Origin: Siccirubricoccus deserti
Lineage (GTDB): Bacteria; Pseudomonadota; Alphaproteobacteria; Acetobacterales; Acetobacteraceae
NCBI RefSeq assembly: GCF_014283215.1
Contig: NZ_JACOMF010000022.1
Coordinates: forward strand, 1 to 64,000
Direction of reading: 5' to 3'
Length of the DNA: 64,000 nt
Positions 9,167-18,300 of this stretch are shown here, piece after piece (positions within the stretch are counted from its first letter, which is position 1; every line of letters begins with the position of its first letter). The position numbers were made by a program, and so were the translations under genes. A model generated the notes under the pieces. The model was given only the letters and a program-made list of their open reading frames with translations. It had not been told where the DNA came from and did no database searches.

Positions 9167-9255
9167 GCTCACCTCCTCGCGGTACCTGCCGCCAGACGGG
9201 AACTTACGGTGCGCGGTCCGGTTGCCGGACAGCAGACGTCGGCAAAGGATGCGCA

Positions 9256-9792
9256 ATGATCGAGGCGGTCATCTTCGATGTGGACGGAACGCTGATCGAC
9301 ATGAACGACCCGCATGCCGCCTCCTGGGTCGAGACGTTCCGGCGCTTTGGCCACGCGCTCGCGCCGGAGGCCGTGCGCGGCCAGATTGGCAAGGGCAGCG
9401 ACCAGCCGATGCCGGTCTGCCTGTCGCGCGATCAGGTCGAGCAGCGCGGCGCAGAGATCGACGCCGCCCGCACCGCGCTGTTCCTGCGCGACTATCTTGG
9501 CCGTGCCCACGCCTTCCCCGACGTGCGGCCGCTGTTCCAGTGGCTGCGCGCCGCCGGCCAGTGCATCATCCTGGCCAGCTCCACCAAGGGCGAGGAAATC
9601 AAGCGGTACCGGGAAATCCTCGGCGTGGACGATCTGGTCGACGGCGCCACCACATCGGATGATGCGGCGCATTCGAAGCCTGCCCCGGACGTTTCCCAGG
9701 TGGCGCCACGGGAGGCCGGCTGTGTCGCCATCTTCCGCGATCCGGCAGACCTCCTGGCGCAGCTCGACCGCTCGCCGATGGCCGCCGGTTGA
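9256..9792 (+). CDS. HAD-family hydrolase with internal deletion of motif IV
   Basis: A 178-residue haloacid-dehalogenase-like phosphatase. The nucleophile motif is intact (VIFDVDGTLID, residues 5-15), followed by a helical cap, motif II (IILASSTKGEE) and motif III Lys in SKPAPD near residue 147. The next residues (VSQVAPREAGCVAIFRDPAD) jump straight to the usual C-terminal helix; the GDxxYD motif IV and its strand, some 40-60 residues in relatives, are missing. The product should lack the Mg2+-binding acidic pair and is probably inactive or reduced. Start ATG 9256 has AAAGGA upstream. The alpha-glucosidase ATG comes two bases after the stop. Confidence 0.8.
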   Translation: MIEAVIFDVDGTLIDMNDPHAASWVETFRRFGHALAPEAVRGQIGKGSDQPMPVCLSRDQVEQRGAEIDAARTALFLRDYLGRAHAFPDVRPLFQWLRAAGQCIILASSTKGEEIKRYREILGVDDLVDGATTSDDAAHSKPAPDVSQVAPREAGCVAIFRDPADLLAQLDRSPMAAG

Positions 9793-9794
9793 AC

Positions 9795-11429
9795 ATGGCC
9801 GTCCCGGGCCACGCCTGGTGGCAGAGCGGGGTGATCTACCAAATCTATCCACGCTCCTTCCAGGATTCGAACGGTGACGGCGTGGGCGACCTGCCCGGCA
9901 TCCTGGCGCGGCTTGACCACCTCGTGACGCTCGGCGTGGACGCGGTCTGGATCTCCCCGGTCTATCCCTCTCCCATGGCGGATTTCGGCTACGACGTGGC
10001 GGACTACACCGGCATCGACCCGGCCTTCGGCACGCTCGCCGATTTCGACCGCCTGGTCTCGGCGGCGCATGCCCGTGGCTTGCGCGTTATCCTCGATTAC
10101 GTGCCGAACCACAGCTCGGATCGCCACCCCTGGTTCGTGGAAAGCCGCGCCTCCCGCAACAACGCCAGGCGCGACTGGTACATCTGGCGCGATCCCGCGC
10201 CGGATGGCGGCCCGCCCAACAACTGGCTGAGCGAGTTCGGCGGTCCTGCCTGGACGCTCGACACGGCGACCGGGCAGTACTGGTACCACGCCTATCTGCC
10301 GGAACAGCCGGACCTGAACTGGCGCAACCCCAAGGTGCGAGAGGCCATGCTGGATGTGCTGCGGTTCTGGCTGGACCGTGGCGTGGACGGGTTCCGCATC
10401 GATGCCATCCACCACCTGTTCGAGGATGAGCGGCTGCGCGATAATCCGCCCAATCCCGAATGGCGGCCTGGCCTGTCGCCGGCACGCCGCCTGATCCGCA
10501 CCCATACCATGGACCAGCCGGAGGTGCAGGAGGCGGTCGCCGCCATGCGCCGCATCGCTGACAGCTATCCCGACCAGCGTGTCCTGATCGGCGAGGCCTA
10601 TCTGCCGATCGACCGCCTGATGGCCTATTACGGCGCTGAACTCTCGGGCTTCCAACTGCCCTTCAACTTCCACCTGCTCTCGACACCCTGGAAGGCAAGC
10701 GCGATCGCCGCCCTCATCGAGCGCTACGAAGCGGCGCTGCCGCCTGGCGCCTGGCCGAACTGGGTGCTTGGCAATCATGATCGCTCGCGCATCGCCAGCC
10801 GGCTGGGTCCGGCACAGGCACGCGTGGCCGCCATGCTGCTGCTGACCTTGCGCGGCACGCCGACGATCTACCAGGGCGAGGAGATCGGCATGACCGACGT
10901 GCCGATCCCCCCGGAGCGCGTGCAGGATCCCTGGGAACGTCGTGTGCCCGGGCTAGGCCTCGGACGCGACCCGGTGCGGACACCGGTGCCATGGGAGGCC
11001 GGCGCGGGTGCCGGCTTCACCAGCGCCGCCGAGCCCTGGCTGCCGCTGTCCGAGGACGGGCGGCCGGCAAGTGTCGCGGCACAGGCAAGGGATGCGTCCT
11101 CCGTGCTGTCGCTCTATCGGGCACTCCTCGCGCTTCGTCGCGCCGAGCCCGGGCTGTCGGTCGGGGCTTACGCCTCCGTTGCAACTGATGCGGACGAGGT
11201 GCTGGCCTATGAACGTCGGGACGAGGTCACCGGCCGCCGCCTACGCATCGCCCTGAACCTGGGCAACCGTCGGCGGGAACTGGTGGGTTTCGCACCCTCT
11301 GGACGGCTCCTGCTATCCACCCACCTCACTCGAAGCGGTGAGGCGATCCGCGGTGCAATGCGCCTCGGGCCCGATGAAGGCGTCGTGGTAGAACTCGGCA
11401 GCGCGTCGGGAACACGAACCGAGGCCTGA
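9795..11429 (+). CDS. GH13 alpha-glucosidase (oligo-1,6-glucosidase/alpha-amylase family)
   Basis: A 544-residue glycoside hydrolase of family 13. It starts with AWWQSGVIYQIYPRSFQDSN, and shows the four conserved regions: DYVPNHSS, GFRIDAIHH with the nucleophile Asp (near residue 200), LIGEAYL with the acid/base Glu (near 258), and VLGNHDRSR with the third Asp (near 320). The pattern fits exo-acting alpha-glucosidases that cleave maltose, sucrose or isomalto-oligosaccharides. No signal peptide is present, so it is cytoplasmic. ATG 9795 follows the HAD stop by two bases, indicating an operon; the neighbour might once have handled a sugar phosphate product. Confidence 0.92.
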   Translation: MAVPGHAWWQSGVIYQIYPRSFQDSNGDGVGDLPGILARLDHLVTLGVDAVWISPVYPSPMADFGYDVADYTGIDPAFGTLADFDRLVSAAHARGLRVILDYVPNHSSDRHPWFVESRASRNNARRDWYIWRDPAPDGGPPNNWLSEFGGPAWTLDTATGQYWYHAYLPEQPDLNWRNPKVREAMLDVLRFWLDRGVDGFRIDAIHHLFEDERLRDNPPNPEWRPGLSPARRLIRTHTMDQPEVQEAVAAMRRIADSYPDQRVLIGEAYLPIDRLMAYYGAELSGFQLPFNFHLLSTPWKASAIAALIERYEAALPPGAWPNWVLGNHDRSRIASRLGPAQARVAAMLLLTLRGTPTIYQGEEIGMTDVPIPPERVQDPWERRVPGLGLGRDPVRTPVPWEAGAGAGFTSAAEPWLPLSEDGRPASVAAQARDASSVLSLYRALLALRRAEPGLSVGAYASVATDADEVLAYERRDEVTGRRLRIALNLGNRRRELVGFAPSGRLLLSTHLTRSGEAIRGAMRLGPDEGVVVELGSASGTRTEA

Positions 11430-11599
11430 GCAGCGTCACCAGGCAACTTCCGTAGGATGTAGCCTTCGCGTAAGTCTCATCGTCGGCTTCGACAGGCGGA
11501 TCGAGATCCTGACTGCTGTCAGGAGAACAGGCCCTCGCGCTTCCCTGCGGCAAGGCTGCGCGCAGGTCACGCTGCCGAGATGATGGAGGGCCTTGGACG

Positions 11600-11815
11600 G
11601 AACTGCGCCGCCAAGGCGCCAGGTCTCGCTTGGCCCCGGTTGGCGCCTGCGCCGCTTGGCCGCGCAGTCGGCGCCGAAGCGGAGGCACCGGCGACGGATG
11701 CTCTCGTGGCTGACGACCACATCCCGCTCAGCCAGGATTAGCCTGATGTCCCGCAGGCGCAGACTGAACAGGTGGTACAGCCAGGTGGCGGGGTGGGAGA
11801 CCTCCGCCGGGAACT
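11600..11815 (-). pseudogene. IS6-family transposase remnant (N-terminal part)
   Basis: Minus-strand reading gives FPAEVSHPATWLYHLFSLRL, RDIRLILAERDVVVSHESIR and RRCLRFGADCAAKRRRRQPG, which follow the helix-turn-helix N-terminus of IS6/IS26-like transposases up to 'GDTWHLDE'. The first catalytic Asp block is lost: the frame reads SETWRLGGAVPSKALHH and then drifts. About 70 residues survive. It lies between the alpha-glucosidase and the SLC13 transporter, with 11430-11600 holding nothing recognisable. Confidence 0.7.
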
Positions 11816-11852
11816 GAATGCATCGGACACGCGCGGGGGACCGAGGCACCAT

Positions 11853-13670
11853 TCAGCCGGGTCTCACTGGCCACACGAATGCGATAAGCGGCACGCCGAC
11901 CAGGACCACGATGACGGAAAGCGGCAAGCCCAGCCGCCAATAATCGCCGAAGCGGTATCCGCCCGGTCCCATGACCAGCGTGTTGCACTGGTGCCCGATG
12001 GGCGTGAGGAAGTCGCAGGCAGCGCCGATTGCGACGGCCATCAGGAAGGGGTCCGGATTGAGGCCAAGGCGCTGTGCGAGACTGCCTGCGATCGGGCCCA
12101 GCATCAGCACTGTCGCCGCGTTGTTCAGAAAAGGCGTCACCCCCATGGCGAAAACCATCATCAGCCCCAGCGCTCCCATCGGCGGTAGCGCCTGCGCCAT
12201 GCCCGACAGCCAACCAGCGATCAGGTCCGATCCGCCCGTGCTCTGGATCGCCTCGCTCACCGGGATCAGCGCGCCTAGCAGGATCAGGACCGGCCATTCG
12301 ATGGCATCATAGGCCTCCCGCATGCTGAGTGAGCGCAGCAGCAGCAGGACCACAGAGGCACCGAAGAAGGCGATCCCCACCGGGGCCAAGTTCAGCGCCA
12401 CCACAGCCATGGCGACACCGAGGACCGCGACGGGCACATAGCTGCGCCGCCGGCGCCCCAATGCGACGTCGCGCTCGGTCAGCGGCAGCACGCCGAGCGT
12501 GCCGAGCGCTTCAGGCAGCCCGCTGCCAGCTCCCTTCAGGATCAGCACGTCGCCACGACGGAAGCGTACCGCGTTCAGCCGCTGAGTGATCCGCTGGCTC
12601 CTGCGGCTGACTGCGAGCAGGCTCACCCCGAAGCGCTCGCGCAGCGCCGACTGGGCCGGCGTGCTGCCGATCAGCGCACTGTCGCCGGTGACCACGCCCT
12701 CGATGACGCTCACCTCTTCCACCGAGCCATTGCTGGCCGTGCCCTTCTCCCCGGCGAGGCGCAGCCGCGCCCGGGCTACGATCCGCTCCAAATCCTCCGG
12801 TTCGCCTTCGAGCAGCAGCACGTCCTCGGCCTTCAACTCCCATTGCGGCGTCGGTGCGTAGCGACGGAACCGCTCGCGGATGATCGTGGCGACGGCAACC
12901 CGGCCTTCCCCGAGCGCTTCCAGCTCCGCAACCGTCTTTCCGACCACCGGCGAGTCCGCCGGCAGCTGCGCCTCGGTGGTGTAGTCCTCCATGGTGAAGG
13001 CCGCGTCCATGGAGGCACCGCCCTTGCGACCCGCTGGGAGCAGCCGCCAGCCGAAGGCCAGGAAGCCGATCCCGGCAAGGCAGATCCCGGCGCCGACCGG
13101 CGTGTAGTCGAACATGCCGAAGGGTTGCCCGGTGATCTCCTCCCGCACCCGGGAGACGAGGATGTTCGGCGAGGTGCCGATCATGGTGACCAGGCCGCCG
13201 ATCAGTGAGGCGAAGGCCATCGGCATCAGGAGGCTGGAGGGCGATGTGCCGGTGCGCCGGGCCAGCTGCAGCGCGACCGGCATGAAGATGGCGAGCGCGC
13301 CGATGTTCTTGGTGAAGACGGAGGCCACCATGACGGAGGCCACCAGCACCGGCACCTGGGTGCTGGCCGTACCCAGATAGGGCAGGATAGGACGCATCGC
13401 CGTCTCGACCGCGCCCGAGCGGGACACGGCCGCGCTGACGAGCAATGCCGCGGCAACGATCACCACCACATCGTCGCTGAAGCCCGCGAAGGCCTTCTCG
13501 ACCGGGATGATGCCGGCGACCACGCCCGCAAACAGCGCGGCGAGCGCGACAAGATCGTAGGGCAGCCGCCCCCAGATGAAGAACAGGACCGTGAGACCGA
13601 TGATTCCGAAGGCGAGCGCCTGGTCAAGGGTCACTGCGGGCGTCCATCTGGAGAGCACCTGGGTGAGCAC
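11853..13670 (-). CDS. SLC13/DASS-type permease with two RCK_C (TrkA-C) domains
   Basis: A 605-residue inner-membrane transporter. Hydrophobic segments flank a central cytosolic insert (about residues 230-400) with two TrkA-C-like repeats (LPADSPVVGKTVAELEALGE and SALIGSTPAQSALRERFGVS). The duplicated DASS signature is visible as MIGTSPNILVSRVREEI in the first half and TPIGHQCNTLVMGPGG in the second, where SNT/Na+-site motifs lie in dicarboxylate and sulfate carriers. The substrate could be sulfate, a dicarboxylate or another anion. The start codon is ATG? at 13670 read as MLTQVLSRW; alternatives upstream were not convincing. Divergent from the TerB-like gene. Confidence 0.88.
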   Translation of the reverse strand: MLTQVLSRWTPAVTLDQALAFGIIGLTVLFFIWGRLPYDLVALAALFAGVVAGIIPVEKAFAGFSDDVVVIVAAALLVSAAVSRSGAVETAMRPILPYLGTASTQVPVLVASVMVASVFTKNIGALAIFMPVALQLARRTGTSPSSLLMPMAFASLIGGLVTMIGTSPNILVSRVREEITGQPFGMFDYTPVGAGICLAGIGFLAFGWRLLPAGRKGGASMDAAFTMEDYTTEAQLPADSPVVGKTVAELEALGEGRVAVATIIRERFRRYAPTPQWELKAEDVLLLEGEPEDLERIVARARLRLAGEKGTASNGSVEEVSVIEGVVTGDSALIGSTPAQSALRERFGVSLLAVSRRSQRITQRLNAVRFRRGDVLILKGAGSGLPEALGTLGVLPLTERDVALGRRRRSYVPVAVLGVAMAVVALNLAPVGIAFFGASVVLLLLRSLSMREAYDAIEWPVLILLGALIPVSEAIQSTGGSDLIAGWLSGMAQALPPMGALGLMMVFAMGVTPFLNNAATVLMLGPIAGSLAQRLGLNPDPFLMAVAIGAACDFLTPIGHQCNTLVMGPGGYRFGDYWRLGLPLSVIVVLVGVPLIAFVWPVRPG

Positions 13671-14060
13671 AGGGTGCGGTGGAATGTCATGACGGCAGCT
13701 TCCTCTGGCGACGCGACGGGCCGTTCGATCCGCCGCCGGACGAAGGCCTCCCGTGGCATCGACAGGTGCAGCAACCGGGTGGCGCGTGCCGGGTTCCTTC
13801 GCGGGCGGCCCTGGGAACGCCGCTCCTCATCTGCCGTTGCGCCAAAGGAGGCGCGATGCGCCGCAGGACGAGGGCATCCCGACATGGTCAGCGCGTGGCA
13901 GCTCGTCATCCGTCTCTTCACGCTTGCTCCAGGTCGTGACGGACAGCAGCGTGTCATTGAAAAGGACGTGCTTGGCCGGCCAGCGGAAGCCCTCCCGACC
14001 ACGGCCCCGCCAGCCCCGCCTGCGCAGCGTCAGACGCGGGGCCCGGAGCCGCAGCGGATC
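13671..14060. other. Divergent intergenic region
   Basis: About 390 bases between the SLC13-type permease and the TerB-like gene. The open frame leading into the TerB-like gene continues through it but shows no family similarity and uses arginine-rich, frame-shadow composition, so I treat it as non-coding. No distinct promoter or hairpin stands out. Confidence 0.4.
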
Positions 14061-14501
14061 CTGATGGAGGCCCTTGCCGTCAAGGTCCTGCATGGCTGGC
14101 TGCAGAACCGGCACCAAACGCTGTTCCCGCTGACGCTCAACCTCCGCAGCCTCGATGCGTCCGGCCGCGAACTCCTCGTGCACATGATGGCGACGGCCGC
14201 CGAGGCCGATGGCGGGGTGGATGCAAAGGAGCGGGAGCGGATCGAACGGGCGCTGGCGGCTACTGGCGCCGGGGAGGCGGAGCGGCGCCTGCTGCCCCAG
14301 GCGATGCGGCAGCCGCGGCCCCTCGGCCAACTGCTGCGCGAGGCGCAGGAGGCGCATCTCGGCGCCCATGCCTATGCCGCATCGCTGCTGGCGCTGGACC
14401 AGCGCAGCCGGGTGAACCAAGCCTGGCTGGACTACCTCGCGGCCCGGCTCGGGTTGCCGGCGGAGGTCACCAACAGCCTCAACCGCCGCTACCGCACCTG
14501 A
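14061..14501 (+). CDS. TerB-like/DUF533 family protein
   Basis: A 146-residue protein matching the C-terminal helical domain of DUF533 (TerB-like fold): LLVHMMATAAEADGGVDAKE with the acidic 'ADG-xD-xE' element near residue 50, then HAYAASLLALDQRSRVNQAW and LDYLAARLGLPAEVTNSLNR. Members are of unknown function, often envelope-associated and resembling tellurite-resistance TerB. The usual glycine-rich membrane-proximal N-terminal half is missing or very short here. I start at ATG 14061 (MEALAVKVLHGW) because similarity begins there; the upstream open frame is unconvincing and the ribosome-binding site is weak. Confidence 0.7.
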   Translation: MMEALAVKVLHGWLQNRHQTLFPLTLNLRSLDASGRELLVHMMATAAEADGGVDAKERERIERALAATGAGEAERRLLPQAMRQPRPLGQLLREAQEAHLGAHAYAASLLALDQRSRVNQAWLDYLAARLGLPAEVTNSLNRRYRT

Positions 14502-14510
14502 AGGGGGCCT

Positions 14511-14936
14511 TCAGGCCGGCGCCTCGGTGATCTCCCGCAGCGCGTTCTGCAAGGTCCCGCTGTCCAGCAGCAGCCGGCGCGAGAGGTCGGCCAGCGTGAT
14601 CCAGCCGACGGTCCGCCCCGTCGCGTCGCGCACCGGCATGCGCCGGATGTGATGGGACGCCATGATATCCATCACCGCTGGTACGGCATCGTCCTCGCCG
14701 CATCCGATCACCGGGCGTGTCATCACCTCCCGAACCTTGACCACGGAGCAGTCCAGCCCCTTCGCCACCACCCGGTAGAGGATATCCCGGTCGGTGAGGA
14801 TGCCGAGCAGCCGGTCGGCCGTCCCCACCGGCACCGCTCCCACCTCGAGCTCGCCCATCATCACCGCGGCCTCGCTTACCGGCGCGTCCTCGCCGAGGAA
14901 CTCGACATCCCGGCTCATCGCCTCGGACACCTTCAT
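14511..14936 (-). CDS. CBS-pair domain protein
   Basis: A 141-residue stand-alone Bateman module. Two CBS motifs are visible: KVSEAMSRDVEFLGEDAPVS through RLLGILTDRDILYRVV, and KVREVMTRPVIGCGEDDAVP through GRTVGWITLADLSRRLL. Such modules bind adenine nucleotides and often sense energy state. The ATG at 14936 is chosen; a TTG at 14948 that overlaps the stop of the response-regulator gene is equally possible and would give translational coupling. It is the last gene of a kinase-regulator-CBS operon, so it may tune that pathway (inference). Confidence 0.88.
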   Translation of the reverse strand: MKVSEAMSRDVEFLGEDAPVSEAAVMMGELEVGAVPVGTADRLLGILTDRDILYRVVAKGLDCSVVKVREVMTRPVIGCGEDDAVPAVMDIMASHHIRRMPVRDATGRTVGWITLADLSRRLLLDSGTLQNALREITEAPA

Positions 14937-14944
14937 GGCGGGGC

Positions 14945-15334
14945 TCAAGCCGACGAGGCCGCGCCGGCGGCGGGCTGCAGCCGCGTTTCGATCTGCGCGA
15001 GGAGGCGCGAGAAGTCGACGGGCTTCGGATGGTAGTCGTCGCAGCCTGCGGCCAGCGCCTTGTCGCGGTCCCCCGCCAGCGCATGCGCCGTAAGCGCGAT
15101 GATGGGGATGCCCGCCGTCGCGGCGTCGGCCTTCAGTGCACGCGCAGCGGTCCAGCCATCCATCACCGGCAGGTTCATGTCGAGCAGCACGAGGTCCGGC
15201 CGCTCGGCGCGGGTCTTGTCCACCCCTTCCTGGCCGTCATGCGCCAGGGCCACCTCGAAGCCCCGCCGCCGCAACCGGCGTGACAGGAAGTCCCAGATCT
15301 CCTCATGGTCCTCGACCAGCAGCAGCTTCGGCAT
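14945..15334 (-). CDS. Single-domain response regulator (CheY-like)
   Basis: A 129-residue receiver. MPKLLLVEDHEEIWDFLSRR carries the acidic pocket (Glu-Asp), LVLLDMNLPVMDGW holds the phosphoacceptor Asp near residue 53, and YHPKPVDF the conserved Lys. There is no output domain, so it works by protein contact. ATG 15334 has AAGGAGAAGG directly upstream and lies 32 bases inside the 3' end of the hybrid kinase gene. That overlap means coupled translation and a probable phosphorelay partnership with that kinase. Confidence 0.93.
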   Translation of the reverse strand: MPKLLLVEDHEEIWDFLSRRLRRRGFEVALAHDGQEGVDKTRAERPDLVLLDMNLPVMDGWTAARALKADAATAGIPIIALTAHALAGDRDKALAAGCDDYHPKPVDFSRLLAQIETRLQPAAGAASSA

Positions 15335-18300
15335 ATCCTTCTCCTTGCGCCTTGCCTTGCCCGGAGGCGCCGGGCCGGGCGGCGGCGATGCGCCGCAACT
15401 CCACCGCCAGCTCCTCCGGGACACCGTCCTCAGCCTGCACGATCTGCCGGACCTGGCCCCGCAGCCGCTCGCGCTCCGCCGGCGTCAGCTCCCGGTCGGT
15501 GACGGCGACCACGGGGATGGCGCGCCACTCGGCATGGCGGCGCATCTCCCGCAGGAAGGTCAATCCGCCAGGCTCGGGCGCCTGCAGATCCAGCAGGACG
15601 ACCCGCGGCACGGCCTCGCCCATGCGCCGGATCGCCTCCTCGCCGCTCCCGGCCTCCGTCACCGACCAGCCCTGGCCTTCCAGCAGGTGCCGCATCTCAT
15701 TGCGCGTCGCCATATCGTGCTCGACCACCAGTACGCGCCCGAGCGGCTCGGCGGAGCGGAAGGGCTCCACCACGCGCTTCAAGCGCGGCCAATCCACAGG
15801 CTTGGTCAGGTAGTCGGCGGCCCCGAGGGAGAAGGCGAGGCCTCTCTCCTGCACGACGCTCACCATGATGACCGGTATCTCCGCCAGTTCTGGATCGGCC
15901 TTCAGGGCCGAGAGAACGGCCCAACCATCAACGCGCGGCATCATGACGTCGAGCAGGATGGCGCGTGGCCTGAACTCGCGCGCCAGACGAAGACCGGTTT
16001 CGCCATCCGGCGCGGCCCGCACCTCGAAGCCCTCGCGCGCCAGGAAGCGGGAGAGCAGGTCGCGGGTCGGCGCATCATCGTCGATCACCAGTACCGTCCC
16101 GGCTACCTCGCCGCTGGTCGGCAGGATAGCGACTGCCCGTTCCGGCTCCGCGACGCTCCCCTGCCGCAGATCGGCCGGCAGCCGGATGGTGAATGTGGAA
16201 CCCTCGCCGGAGGCGCTCTCCACGGTGATGTCGCCGCCCAGCAGGTGGCAGAGCGCCTTGGTCAGCGCCAGGCCGAGGCCGGTGCCGCCGAAGCGCCGCG
16301 TCGTGGAGCTGTCGGCCTGGTTGAATCGCTGGAACAGCTTCCGGAGTTGCTCCGGCGACATGCCGATGCCGGTGTCGCGGACGCGGAACTCCAACTGCTC
16401 CCCACGGTCCGCCGCGGCCGGCAGCCGCCGCGCCGAGAGCGTGATCTGCCCGCCTTCCGTGAACTTCGCGGCATTGCTCAGCAGGTTGAACAGGCACTGG
16501 CGAAGCTTCACCGGATCGGAATGCATGGCGCCGAGCCCGTCCGGCGCGACATCCAGCACCAGCCTGTTCGCCCTCTTCTCGATCAGCGCCTGCACCGTCT
16601 CCGCCACCTCAGAGATCAGGGCATCGGCATCGAGATCCTCCGGCTGGACCTCCATCTTGCCCGCCTCGACCTTCGAGAGATCGAGCACGTCACTGATGAG
16701 CTCCAGCAGGTGGCGGGCATTGCTGCGGATCTTGCGGATGTCCTCGAGCAATTCCTCCGCATGCTCGGCGGCGAGATCGGCGACCTCCTCCTCGAGCAGC
16801 TCAGTGTAGCCGATCACCGCGGAAAGAGGTGTGCGCAGCTCATGGCTCATATTGGCGAGGAATTGGCTCTTCGCGCGATTCGCCTCCTCCGCGGCTTCCT
16901 TGGCGGAGACCAGCTCCTCCTCGAAACGGCGGCGGTCCGTGATGTCCACGATGGCACCAATCATGTGCAGCGGCCGCCCATCCGCGCCACGCGCCGCCTC
17001 GCCTCGGCCGGAGATCCATCGCAGTGCCCCGTCGTCGGCACGGATCACCCGGTATTCCAGATCCACTTCACCGCCTTCGGCGACGATGCGTGCCACCTCG
17101 GCCGCGACCCGGTCCCGGTCGTCGGGATGGACATGGTTGGAGACCAGCTCCTCTATAGGACGGGGCGGCTGGTCCGGCGGCAGTCCGAACAGGCGGGCGA
17201 AGCCTTCGTCCACCTCGAAGATGTTGCCGCGGATGTCCCAGCGGAAGGTGCCGGTGCGGGAGGCGAGCAGGGCTGCGCGCAGCCGTCCGCGGCTCTCGCG
17301 CAGCGCGCGTTCCGTCCGGCGCGTCTCCGTGACGTCCATATGCAGCCCGACCCATTCGCGGAGTGTGCCGTCGGCGGCAAGGATCGGAACGGCGCGCGCC
17401 GCCATGTGGCGCCACTCACCGTCGCGGCGGCGCAAGCGGTGCTCGGTCTCGTAGGGCACGCCCCGCTGCAGCGCCGCCGTCCAGGCCGCGGCGGTATGGG
17501 TGCGGTCCTCCGGGTGCACCGCCTGGAGCCAGCCCTCGCCCTCGTACTCCGCCCGCAGCTGCCCGGTGAAGGCGGACCAACTTGGTTGCTCGCCGGCGAG
17601 CCCGCCGGAGGCTGGCGTGGTCCAGACGATCGCGGAGGTCGCCTCGATGAGTGAGCGGAAGCGCTCCTCGCTGCGACGGAGTTCGCGCTCCGCCCGCTTG
17701 GCGTCCTCGACATCGGTCGAGCTGCCGAACCAGCGCAGCAGGCGTCCGGAGGCATCGCGCAGCGGCACGGCACGGCTGAGGAACCAGCGGTAGCTTCCGT
17801 CACGGCCGCGGATGCGGGCCTCGGCCGTATAGGTGCCGCCACTTGTGAGCGCCGCCCGCCAGGCCGCGGCCATGCCCGGCAGGTCCTCTGGCAGGATCAC
17901 GCTGTTCCAGCCGGCGCCCAGCGCCTCCTCCGGCGGCAGCCCGCAATACTCCACCCAGCGGGCATTGACGTAGTCCAGCGCGCCTTCGGGCGTCGCGGTC
18001 CAGACCAGCTGCGGGATGGAGTCCGCCATGAAGCGGTACTGCGCTTCCCGCTCGCGCAATGTCTGCTCGGCCTGGCGCTGACGCACGAAATGCCCGATCT
18101 GCTGGCCGAGGGCGGCGAGCGCGTCGCGAAGATCCGCTTCGAGGTGGATCGGCTCACGGTCGAGGAACTCGATCACGCCGAGCGTCTCCGCGCCCGCCTT
18201 CACCGGCACGCCGATGGCGGCGCGCAGGCCATCCGCCAGCGCCGCTGCGCGCCGCGGAATGGTGACCTCCCGCGTCAGGTCAGGGACCGCCTCGGGGGTC

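Noticed and set aside
15060-17654. An 864-codon open frame antisense to the hybrid kinase
   Set aside because: Shadow of the kinase reading frame; the kinase side shows all catalytic motifs and this side none.
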